64,000 nt of DNA from Tetmemena sp. SeJ-2015 (Eukaryota; Ciliophora; Spirotrichea; Sporadotrichida; Oxytrichidae): assembly GCA_027382625.1 (NCBI GenBank), contig JAJKFJ010022395.1, positions 102,354-166,353 of the forward strand, in the 5' to 3' direction. This document shows, in pieces, positions 54,302 through 64,000 of the stretch (its first letter is position 1; each line of letters begins with the position of its first letter). The notes beneath the pieces were generated by a model, which ran no database searches, was not told where the DNA came from, and was given only the letters and a program-made list of their open reading frames with translations. Both the position numbers and the translations under genes were made by a program.

Positions 54302-57300
54302 ATGAGATTGCGAGCTCCCGATACAACCGCAAACCTAGATAATACAGAAAACTACTTCTATAAAGCTGCTGCATATTTATTTTATATACGTTGGCTCTAA
54401 TAAACAGGCATTTGACTTTATCTACGATACTGGCTCAGCTGTACGATATTTTTCATTTTTCCTTTTCTTTTTCAATTTTGGTTTCAAGTTTTCCTTCTCC
54501 CACAATTTTACTTACCTTTTCTGATTCGCTCTAATTAATTAAAAGTGGTCAATGTTTATTATTTACTTCTCACCACTTATATGCTTTTCCTTAACATCAT
54601 TATACAATGTGTTTCAACAGAAAACATAATATATAATTAATTTTGTTTATTAGAATATATTTCTTACTAAATTACAGATTGTTATAAATACAATACACTT
54701 TGATAATTAAATTAACAAAAATAAGTAATCTAAAAAAATACTTTATATTCTATCACTTGTTATTAAATAAACTATATTAGTGGTTACTTCTAATGGATAG
54801 CACCTGCTCTTCATGCTCTCAAACCAAATTCTATTCATCTCAGAGCAGCACATACTCGCTCTACTCTTCTACCACTTATAATCTATACGTAAGCCTCTCA
54901 AATCATTTTTATAAATGTCCTCTTATTCATAAAGTTCTATTTTTAAATTTGGTTGTTAGTATGGAAGCGGGTATAATATTAAATAATATTAAAATTACTA
55001 TTACTATTAAGAGAGAAACACTTTTTACCAGTTGCAAATAATGGACGAAGAGAAATAAGATTTGGCATTAGTTAGAAAGAAAGAAAAATAAATTAATTAA
55101 AAATACTTATTAAAATACATTAAAAAACATCTTGATTGATTAAATAAGCATTTTCTATTTATTATATTTTTTAATAAATTATTTTTCTTCTCAAATTTAC
55201 TATTTTAGAAAAATTTGAATACTCTTTTGGAAGGTGACTGACTTCCGTCATTCACCATCACTCCAAAAATAAATTATCTATTAGCAACATTGAAACACTC
55301 ATGAATCCAAGAATTGAAAAAAAATTAATGGTTTTAAAATGTCTACACCTCATTCAAAGAAGAATTAGGTGCTATTTTTCTAAACTATTCCTTTCTTTTT
55401 TAATAATGATGTTTAAATTAAATAATTTTTTTTGGGTCGGCAGGAGGCTTTCAAGGATAAGATACTGTTTAAAAGCAATTATTATTTTTTAATATTCACA
55501 ATTTAACTGTATCTCTGGATGTAGCTCAAACATAAATTTATTGAAATTAGTTTAGAATAAACATTTTTGAAAATGAATTTATAAAGCCACAAATTTCAGA
55601 TTCTTCCAGGCCACTTCTTTATATTTTTCTCAAACTGGCTTTGTAAATATCTTTCAACTTTTTAAACTTGGCGTAGAGTAATCATGATGGAATTGTTGGA
55701 ATTATAGCCACGAATTTAATGGATGATTATAAAAATTTAAATTTAGAAAAAGGGCAGAACTGAGGAAGTTAATTCAGTAAGGCACAAATTATGTGGATAA
55801 TGAAATATTTATCTCTAAAATACTGTCTGATAAATAGTTGTTTAATTTTATAGGATAGAAAGAAAGGAAGAAGATTTGAGGGTTACTTACATTCAAACAT
55901 TTCCTCAATTTTGACTCAGCAACTGAATAGAATTTTCTAAAATTTCAAGTACTAATTAAAGAATTCCTTTAATTTAAAATTTACAACAGATCTCTTAAAA
56001 TAAATTTTGGAACATCATTCATGATTTTATGCTTTATTTTTGCATTTTAATAAATTTAAGTTATAAATAATTATTTTCAATAAATTTTTGAATGTCAAGA
56101 ACATCATGCACAGATACAAGATTCTCAAATGGCCCCAAGCTTATGGGTGGCTTAATGTCTTCTTCTTCAGTAAATAATTGGGAGAACTTATAGTTTCTAG
56201 ATCACAGCAAACACTTTCGCATTCTAATATTTTACTATTCTATCTGGCCGACACTGATCAGCAATCAGTGATGGAGATCGGAGGATACACAACCACTTAC
56301 ATGAAAAACCCCGCAGATCTCAAATGGTTTGACCTTGACCCTGATGAATTCTGGTTTACCATCCCAATCACTGGAGTTATTATATTATAGATAAATACCA
56401 ATTCAAATTATAGATATATCAAATATTCTATTCCTTCTTAATTAAAGATATAACATTTATTATGAATGCTTCTCTTAATTATAATTATAGCTGAGAATTT
56501 AATAAAAAAGAGAATTAAATTTTATATTAAATTAAAATGGAATAAATCAGTGGCAGTTGAAGTGTGAATAAATTAAATAATTATTAAACCATTCGATTCG
56601 GTTAAATTTGAAGAACTTTTTATCCTTGTAGCTTTTTTCTGGAGTGATCAGTACAGAGTTATTAGCGACACAATATTTGATGAAGATGATAATGAGGATG
56701 AAGATGAGTGCGTACATCGTATCTCACTACTGAGAGGTACGACTAAGATGATTAAAGAACAAACTCATTTTTAATAAGCTATCGAACAAGCTGCAGATTA
56801 GGGGCTGAATCATTGATTTCAACTGTCACCATTTTGCAACTCTCCATATATTATTTTAACCAATCATCGATTTTAATTAAAACTTCTACTATATTAATTT
56901 TAGTGTTTAAATATAGAGCTTTTAATAAAAATTCACCTACTACTAATTAAATTTTTTCAAGATTTAGAAAGAGCTTTTAAAGGGCAGTCAAGTGGTATTG
57001 TTCTAAATTATATTATATCTAGAGAGAGACTGCGCTATTATTTCAGCAGATTGTCATATTGCTGATAATAAAACAGTTAGAACAGAGTATTCAAGATTAA
57101 TATCATCACTTTAAAAAAGATAAAATTATTTTTTGTGTTTAAGAATGTATTCTTAATTATCTTCAAGGCTATTTTTCGAAATCCTTTTTCAAAAAATTAT
57201 TTATTACTCGAATAGTTAATGAGAAATTATGTTTTTACTAATTTCTAAAATTTAGCTAGTTTAAACAATGTTATTGAGTTAGATACTCCGATCAAGACAC

Positions 57301-59662
57301 TCATCCCAAAAATCCAAGCATCAAAACTGCTTACTCATTTGATAGCACCAAAGTCATTCTTATAAATTTTTTAATAATTTTCCTATATCATTACTAAAAT
57401 ATCGCATTTATTTATATTAGCTTTTGTCTTTCTTTGATAACTGAGCTTTATAATTTTTTTTTCAATTTATGTGCACTACGAATTGATAGAAAACTTATGT
57501 ATTTATAAATTTAAAGTTAAATTTCATATTAATAACTTGAGAAACTTTTTTATAATTTTATTCATAGATTGATGTGTGGTAAAAAGGTTTTGTGCGTAAA
57601 TTTGGCTTTGATTTAATACAAATATATTTATTTTTATCAGAATTGGTGGTATTGACTTATATTTTAGAAGAGAAAACTCATTTATAATGATTTGAGCGAA
57701 ATTATAAAAAATTACAAAACAATAATCTGTCTTATTTTAGCCATACGGTCTTCTCACTGTAAGTTAATTAAATGTTAAAAATTAATAAATTCTCATCTCT
57801 CTATAAGGAAATTAATTCATTCAAATCATTTTATTAAATTCTTCAACATTATGACTAATTGCTTTTAAAAAAGTTCACATCCATTGAGGTAGTGAATTGA
57901 AAATTGAAGTATATTTACATAAAATATCAATTTATTTTAACTTAGCTAGCATTTAAAATTGAGTAGGCTTCAAATGGTCATGTCTAAATATAATCTTTCT
58001 TTTATTTTATTTGAGAGGAGAGAAATTAAAAGAAGAGAAATCTAAACTAACTTGTTTTGGAGAGCATAGATCAACTATTTCCTCTTCAACATCCTTGCAT
58101 CTTAATTCACAATTCATTTCGCAAGCTTATGAAAAGAGAAGTAAAAAAAGAAGGAGAAAAAAAGAGAAATCAAAATGCTTCACCTGTCACATTTTATCCT
58201 ACTGAAACAATCTCCATCTACTTCATGAGCAATGGCTATTTTTGTGCAATACTATAATTCTTGAATGAGAGACCTTCGTTTTTAATTTACTTCCTAACTA
58301 ACTATTTCGAATTTTATAGGTCAATAATTTACAACAATTCATTATTGTTAAAATAGAGATAATTTTAAAAAATAAATTTAATAAAATTTTAGCTCTTTTC
58401 CATTATAATACTTTGGATTGTATTCACAATCCTGTTTATCTTAATTATAAAGTTAAAATTGTTAATTTACTGTGATTTTAGGATAGATAGAATGAAAATT
58501 ACTAATTAATCAGACTATATCCTTGATTTGTATACTACATAAATCTAATAATTTATGTTACAACTCGCTCTGATGTCTACTGCCATTACCAATTAAAAAC
58601 AAATTAAACCACGCTGTAGGCTTTTCCAATAAATTTTATCTCCAACCTAAGCTAAGAGAACAAAATACATCAACTTTTGGATAGACATTCAATGGATACT
58701 CATACTTATATATTTTTATTTTAATATATTTGCGTACAAATTAAATAATTTAAATAAAACTTGAAATAAATAATAAATAAGAATAAAATAATTCATTGAG
58801 ATATTAAGTCAAAAATAATAAAGTCACTCATGTGTTTATTAGTCAATTTAATTACACTAAATTATTTCTATTCTTTCTATTTAATATTTTTTAATTTATT
58901 TAAATTCAGATTTTCAATTAATTGTACCTTTTACATTTCATACTCATAAAATATTTTGGTAGTCATTCTTGACTAACTTAATTTATTTTGACACAGGAAC
59001 TACACTTGCCTACTTGCCTAGTTGTAAGATCTTAACTCAATCTCTTAAATATGGTAGATTATTTCAACGCGATCTTAAACAGAATAACTTTGGACCACTC
59101 TGAAGTTGTTTACTACTCAGGTGATGGTCTTTTCTTGGGTACTTGCGATCTCAGCACCTACTACTCAATTTACTTCTTGATGGATGACAAATGGGTTGAG
59201 ATTCCTCCTGAAGCCTTCATCTTTCCCTACTAACCATCATCAGACGAGTGTATAATAAATAATAATTATTGATAATTGCTTTGGGAGAATTTGATGATGA
59301 GTATTTCTTGTTTGGAGATGTTTTCTTGAGACAATTCTATACTATCTACGACGAATAGAACAATAAAATGGGAATAGTGCCAAGCACTACCTCAACTGCT
59401 ACTCTCACACCAGGATTTAATTAGGCTTAAATTTTAATTATAAGGAACTGCACCAGCAACAACTTTGGAGCCGTAATTCTGAGAGCTTAAACCATAGTGG
59501 TTCTTCAGGAGGCTCTTCAAGCTCTGAAGACTTCTTCAGCACCTTATTTTAAGTGTTTCTTATTTCAAATTTTACTTAGGGTTCAATATGTTTGCAGTAG
59601 GAGGTTCATTTGGATTAATCTCAGTTCTCCTCTACTTAGTTTATGTCTATCCCTTTGCTTGA
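54302..59662 (+). CDS. Aspartyl protease 2, fragmented, with C-terminal membrane anchor
   Basis: The N-terminal piece begins near 54,285 (HRMRLRAPDTTANLDNTEN, ATG 54,302) and gives AYVGSNKQAFDFIYDTGSA with the first catalytic Asp. The next piece, 54,780-54,892, gives DSTCSSCSQTKFYSSQ; then YGSG (54,960). A piece at 56,200-56,385 gives EIGGYTTTYMKNPADLKW and DEFWFTIPITG. The second catalytic motif FDTGTTLAYLP is at about 58,990-59,022, then VVYYSGDGLFLGTCDLS, LFGDVFLRQFYTIYDEQNN and a Ser/Gly linker. The last hydrophobic helix (GLISVLLYLVYVYPFA) ends at TGA 59,660-59,662. Pieces are in protein order, separated by AT-rich inserts of up to about 2 kb. The signal-peptide segment is not found. Segments at 56,640-56,790 and 57,290-57,365 look coding but are unplaced. 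Confidence 0.7.
54376..54388. other. 13-bp IES in protease 2, pointer ATA
   Basis: ATA at 54,373-54,375 and 54,386-54,388. Excision gives YKAAAYVGSNKQAF. Protease 3 has an IES at the same codon (63,908-63,922). Confidence 0.7.
56800..58900. other. Mostly AT-rich insert within protease 2
   Basis: Largely noncoding. A short coding-like frame at 57,290-57,365 (YSDQDTHPKNPSIKTAYS) and a charged frame at 58,010-58,250 might be MDSs, but I cannot place them. The rest shows no clear signal. Confidence 0.35.
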
Positions 59663-59959
59663 TCATAGATAAAACAACAATGCAGAAATTTCTTTCAAAA
59701 ATCTTAGTAATTCATTTTAATTTATCTCTCAAATTTCAAGTAAAAATGAATGAATAGAGAACTTAGTTTACTCTAAATTGCTATTAAATTAAAAAATATA
59801 ATCTCTTCTATTAATAAAAACAATATTTTAATAAGTGAATAGAATGATGAAAGTTGTATAATAATTTAATTTTAATTAACTGATTCAGGTCTCACAATAA
59901 ACCCCTTTATATGATAAGTGAGAATAAGTTGTATACAATTAATTTAACACTTTTAATCA

Positions 59960-60330
59960 TACTTGTCAGGAAATCTAAAGTCTTCTAAGAAAATGAAGTT
60001 TGAATCATATTCTCTGAATTTTTGTACCTTTAAGTGCTTCATCTATATCAGATAACTGAGTGTTAGGTTTCATAGGTTGTTTGATATAAGTTTCAACTTT
60101 TTCAAAGGTAAGCTTTGTTTATTATGATCTATCTTGAGTTGTATTGCACAAATTTCACACCAGCTTCTTCGATATTTTCTTTTCTTAAAATTCTAGTTAA
60201 TGAAAAGTCGCTGGCTGCTCAAAGTTTATCATGATGATCTGCACTAATCTGAGATCATGAAACTTAATTTCTTGCCTTTGACGGTGGGGTTTCACGGTGA
60301 TTGGCACTAACTGATTAAAAAGGTATTTAC
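59960..60330 (-). CDS. K2: minus-strand copy of the K1 fragment
   Basis: Minus-strand frames HDLRLVQIIMINFEQPATF, EEAGVKFVQYNSR, MKPNTQLSDIDEALKG and REYDSNFIFLEDFRFPDKY, in shifting phases. The order of motifs resembles K1. Sequence divergence from K1 is much greater than J1 from J2. Probably a decayed or IES-interrupted small gene. Confidence 0.3.
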
Positions 60331-60648
60331 GCTTGTTTGAATTACTTTAAATCGATTAAGTATTATATGCCCGTTAGGGATGCTTAATTCCTAACTATTA
60401 CTACAAATTTCTTGCCTTATGATGCCAGAAAATTCGCTTTCGTTCTCTTTTGCATTTATTCTAACTTTATTTTGAGCTTTAACTAAACCGTCTTATTTAA
60501 AATGGTAAGTATGTTTAAATTTGTAAATAAAGTATTATTCTTTTGAAACATTAATTTTTTTTTATTAAATTTTCAATAAATTTACAAATTTAAGAAAAAA
60601 ATTTAAGCAAAATTGTTTTTTAAAATTTAAATTTAAAATGAAAGCACC

Positions 60649-61295
60649 AAGCCTTTTTAAGTGTCTGTTCTGAAGAGAGGCCTTCTTTCAAGGGTTTCTT
60701 ATTATATTGGTGGCAGTTTGAATTAAATTTGATTATTTATTTAGAAAGATTTATAAAATTAACACTCATCTATCGTATTTATATAGTATCTGAGTTCTGA
60801 AAAGTTTTGCAAAATGTTTTTAAATTAAAATGAATTTTTAAAAGTTTTACATTAAAAAATTTAAAAAACTAAATAATAAAAACCTTTTTTTATGTTAAAA
60901 ATTTTTTTTTTTGGGAAAATTAAATGGAAAAATAATTAAAAAATTTTAAGAAAACAGATTCTGATTCTAATTTCAAAAAAAAAATTTAAGATGGAGTTTT
61001 TTCTACATCAGGATGGAAATTTTTTCTTCATCTTTGATGTTTTTCCTAAATTTTTAATGTTTTTAAACTTTTTTTAATTCATTTCTAATTTTAAACATTT
61101 TTCAAAAACTTTTCTAGAACTCAGATACTATATAAATAGATAGATGAGTGTTTTAAAAAAAAAATTTTAAACTTTTTCTCACCAAAATAATCAAACAATC
61201 ATAATTTTTATTCAAACTGCCACCAATATAATAAGCAACACTTAGAAAAAAGGCCCTCTCTTCAGTAAACAGACACTTAAAAAAGGCTTAGTCTT
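60649..61295. repeat. Long imperfect palindrome (inverted repeat, arms about 200-250 bp)
   Basis: The left arm (from about 60,649) contains TTTTTAAGTGTCTGTT, GAAGAGAGG, TTATTATATTGGTGGCAGTT and ATATAGTATCTGAGTTCT. The right arm contains the reverse complements in mirrored order, ending near 61,295. The centre (about 60,880-61,050) is homopolymer-rich. There is no open frame, so it resembles a MITE-like or snapback element rather than a gene. Confidence 0.85.
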
Positions 61296-61770
61296 TTATT
61301 CTCTGGATTCAAATATTTCAATAAATTTACAATATTAAAAACTAAAGAATAGTCTTAACCTGTAATTTTTATATCCATAAATGATAATGAACAACCTAAT
61401 GGCAATATTAAAATTCAATGATTGTGATTTTATCATTTTAAATATTCTTATTTATATTTGTGCTTGATTAATTAAAATATTTTAAGTAAGAAATTTCAAA
61501 TTTAATAATTTAAATAAAACCAATTACTGGTTATACTTTTTAAGCAAAACCCTAATTCTATATTGGCAAATTCGTTAGAAATAAAATCATCTTAATAAAT
61601 ATTTCTAAACCACAAGAATCTATTATAAAATATATCATAACTATCATAACTTAATAAATATTTTATTGAAATTATCCAAAATATCATTCTAAGTCAGAAA
61701 AATATTTATATTTTGCGGATCTAATTCAAATTTAATAAATTTCATTTATTTAGTTCCAGAAATAAGACTA

Positions 61771-62720
61771 ATGAATAAGCTAACATATTTGCTTCTATTG
61801 ACCTCTTCTCTAGCATTGTAAGACGAGTTACAAAATTATCAACCTTCAATTTTACTCAAACCATAACTCTAAAGCCAAAGAAAGAGTTTGAAGATGATTA
61901 TGTCAAAAATAACTCTGATTTTAACTGCCAGTTATATAGAGCTCTATATTTTATTTTAGCTAGATCAGAATAAATAATACCAGAATTTTCACACGCTGGA
62001 ACAGCGCACCTCACTTCAGATGCGGACTTAAGTTTGGAATCTGAAAGACCCTTCACCCTCCAAATGGACATTAAGCACGACCGATATGTCAACAAAGGAA
62101 AGCACGAGAAACTTCTCTCTGCCGAGGGAAACCAAATGATCAGAATCCCAATTTACAGGGATATCAAATAATTATTTATTTATTCAAAATGGGAGAAAGC
62201 TTCTCAAGAAATTTCAAACCTGAGACAATCTGCCTAAAAACAGCTTTTGAAGGCTAAAAAATTCCTTAAATCAAATCCTGATGCTTTTTATTTTTTTGCC
62301 TCTGAGGAAAAGATCCTCCTACAGATTCAAAAACTTAAGGATGAGCTATTAATTTTAAATATAATATAGTATTGTAGCAAAGTTAAATAAATGCTATTAT
62401 TCAAGGCTATGTTGATTTACGAAAAATCCAATTTAGCTATGATTTATTAGAACACAGGTATATTAAATATTTTCAGACATAGACTAAGGTTAGCGTAAGT
62501 TGTCGAAGAATCTACCATTGAGTACAGACTCAAAGCTACTCAGTTATTGCCTTCTTAACTACTAATTTTTATTTAGGGCAAGTTTAAATTAAATTCATAA
62601 TCAGTAATAATTTAAAAAGAATTTATCCTATTTTGGTAAATGTTTTACAAATGTTTGGAAATAGTAAAATATGCCTCAGTTTCTCCTAATCTGATTTATA
62701 ATTCAATAAAACTTGGTTGA
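61771..62720 (+). CDS. J2: near-identical copy of J1 with altered 3' end
   Basis: ATG 61,771 with the same signal peptide as J1 and the same one-base phase change before EFEDDYVKNNSDFNCQLYRA. The 15-bp IES at 61,972-61,986 is shared. The downstream domain reads cleanly: FILARSEFSHAGTAHLTSD, MDIKHDRYVNKGKHEKLLS, PDAFYFFASEEKILLQIQ. The two-base excess found in J1 is absent. J1 stops TAT TGT TGA; here the sequence is TAT TGT AGC, and the frame stays open to TGA 62,718-62,720 through AT-rich DNA that does not look coding. Either the stop is lost, or the true end or pointer lies near 62,370. Confidence 0.5.
61972..61986. other. 15-bp IES in J2, pointer CAGAAT
   Basis: CAGAAT at 61,966-61,971 and 61,981-61,986. 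Excision gives FILARSEFSHAGTAHL in frame. Confidence 0.85.
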
Positions 62721-63815
62721 CTATTTTCTTTTTTTATACCCTGTTAAATTCTAATAATTTTAATTAAATCGTCAAAAATTAAGAGAAAATCTAAGATGAA
62801 TATAATATTCTTACCTCTTGCATTTAATGCATTTGCACAATATTATATTTGTATCTCAAACTCCCTTAATAGTCTAACATTACCAGTATGTCTTTTAGAT
62901 TCAGTCCATTAAAAAAATTTTTCGTTTGTGAAATATATCTCATAAAATTACCTATAGGTGAACTAGATGAATACTTTTTATTTTATTTGTAATTAAAAAG
63001 AATTTAAAGTTTTTCTTTTTGAAATTTTTTTTTTAAGGAAATTTTTTAAAAAATTTAAATATACTTAAAAAAATTTTCATTTTTAAATTTTCTTAAATTG
63101 ATTGAACCTTTCAATTTTTTTAAAAAAAAATTAATTATTTTCGCCTGACCCAAGAAAGGGTTCCCTTTTTCCAAAGGCCCCTTTAATTTAAATTTAACCA
63201 AAAATTTTGCCAAAAACCTTTTAAAAACCTATTTAAAATTTTAAGAAAAAAATTTTGCTTTATTTTAACGAAGAGTAGATGTCAGGACCTTAAAATTTAA
63301 TCCCAAAAAATAAGGAATTAATAACGAGAAAATTAGAAATCCATAATTTAAATATTTGAAAATTATTATAGCTAAATTATATAGGATTTATTAAACCACA
63401 AATTCTCCAATTTTTATTACTTAGAGAGGTATATTTCAGTTTAAATATTCCTCTTAAGAGAGATATAGCTAATAATTAAATAAAAATGAGAAAACATGTC
63501 GCAGATTAAGTGTGAAAGATAAAAAGGGTCAAATATATTTAAACCTATAAATTTTGAGAAAGTGGTGTGGAAAGAGTTTTTCAATGCGGAAGCACTCTTA
63601 CTTTGTTAATTTCTTGATTTTCAGAGCTTTTGTTTATCTACCTATCAAAAATAGTTTCCCATTATTTATAAATTAAAAAAAAAACATCCCAAAAAAGTAT
63701 TTAAAAAGCTTCATGAGAGGTGTTCCTTATATTTTTTCTTTACAATAATTTAGAGTTCTTCTTTTATTATATTAAATCCCATTCATTCACTTTTTTAACA
63801 ATAATAAAATAGATG
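62721..63815. other. AT-rich spacer between J2 and protease 3
   Basis: Homopolymer-rich, no coding frame. Parts correspond to the spacer upstream of protease 2. Confidence 0.4.
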
Positions 63816-64000
63816 CAAGAACTTTGCACAGAATGAGACTGGGAGATCCCACAACCACCAAAAATTTAGATAATTTCTTCAACTACTACTACCAGGGGAC
63901 AGTATATTTATATTTAATATATGTTGGTTCTAATAAGCAGGTGCTCAATTGATCTACGATACTGGTTCAGCTGTATGTAATTTCCTTTTCTTTCAATTTT
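63815..64000 (+). CDS. Aspartyl protease 3, 5' part (runs off the window)
   Basis: Reads HRMRLGDPTTTKNLDNFFN (ATG 63,833), then YVGSNKQ and IYDTGSA with the first catalytic Asp, closely matching protease 2. One T is missing before IYDTG. An IES (63,908-63,922, pointer TATAT) interrupts it, and a GTATGT splice donor follows TGSA exactly where proteases 1 and 2 have theirs. The rest of the gene is beyond 64,000. Confidence 0.7.
63908..63922. other. 15-bp IES in protease 3, pointer TATAT
   Basis: TATAT at 63,903-63,907 and 63,918-63,922. Excision gives QGTVYVGSNKQ. Confidence 0.8.

Noticed and set aside
58011..58257. Overlapping standard-code ORFs with Lys/Arg-rich product
   Set aside because: Lies in an AT-rich insert in protease 2 with no homology and no matching junctions; could be an unplaced MDS but not supportable as a gene.
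1..64000. Telomeric C4A4 repeats or TBE-type transposons
   Set aside because: No CCCCAAAA tandem repeats and no transposase motifs seen in any frame.
1..64000. tRNA, rRNA or CRISPR features
   Set aside because: No cloverleaf with a conserved T-loop, no rRNA segment and no regular short repeats with spacers were found by eye.

Overview
The window reads as germline (micronuclear) DNA of a hypotrich ciliate, the Oxytricha/Stylonychia/Tetmemena type. Three things point there. (1) TAA and TAG are used as glutamine throughout and only TGA behaves as a stop; long Gln/Asn/Ser-rich frames appear only under that code. (2) Genes are cut by very short AT-rich inserts flanked by direct repeats of 2 to 13 bp. 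Removing an insert with one repeat copy restores the protein in frame, as expected for internal eliminated sequences (IES) between macronuclear-destined segments (MDS). (3) Ordinary spliceosomal introns of about 27-50 nt (GT...AG, usually TAG) are also present and distinguishable. AT content is high, and genes on both strands sit close together, each probably destined to become its own nanochromosome.

Layout. 1-93: tail of an unknown gene. 256-4582: PH-domain / permuted-papain-like protein whose C-terminal MDS is inverted, so the gene is scrambled. 4919-6345 (-): lysosomal-acid-lipase-type lipase with three IESs. 6626-8004 (-): secreted protein with an N-glycosylation-sequon repeat fused to an isochorismatase-like domain that has lost key residues. 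9197-11292 (+): Ser/Thr kinase. 12,960-16,969: fragments of unrecognised genes. 17,501-31,500 and 31,518-41,900: two tandem copies, offset about 14 kb, of a long Ser/Thr kinase gene followed by small genes. The first copy has three of these N-termini and the second has two; all five begin with MG and a cysteine, which suggests myristoyl/palmitoyl anchoring. 42,041-43,353 (-): NUDT19-like Nudix hydrolase. 43,564-44,953 (+): IST1 (ESCRT-III) homologue. 45,230-48,558 (+): membrane-anchored alpha/beta hydrolase. 48,688-64,000: tandem array of three pepsin-type aspartyl proteases interleaved with two near-identical copies of a secreted protein (J1, J2) and two minus-strand fragments (K1, K2).

Many frames jump by one base, mostly at homopolymers. 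I treat most of these as likely consensus errors, so exact MDS ends away from recognisable domains are approximate. There are no rRNA, tRNA, CRISPR, telomeric-repeat or transposase signals that I can support. The most interesting layer is the elimination architecture: an inverted MDS with a matching 8-bp pointer, IESs as small as 13-19 bp, and paralogous kinases that keep IES sites while pointer sequence, length and even element type (intron versus IES) differ.
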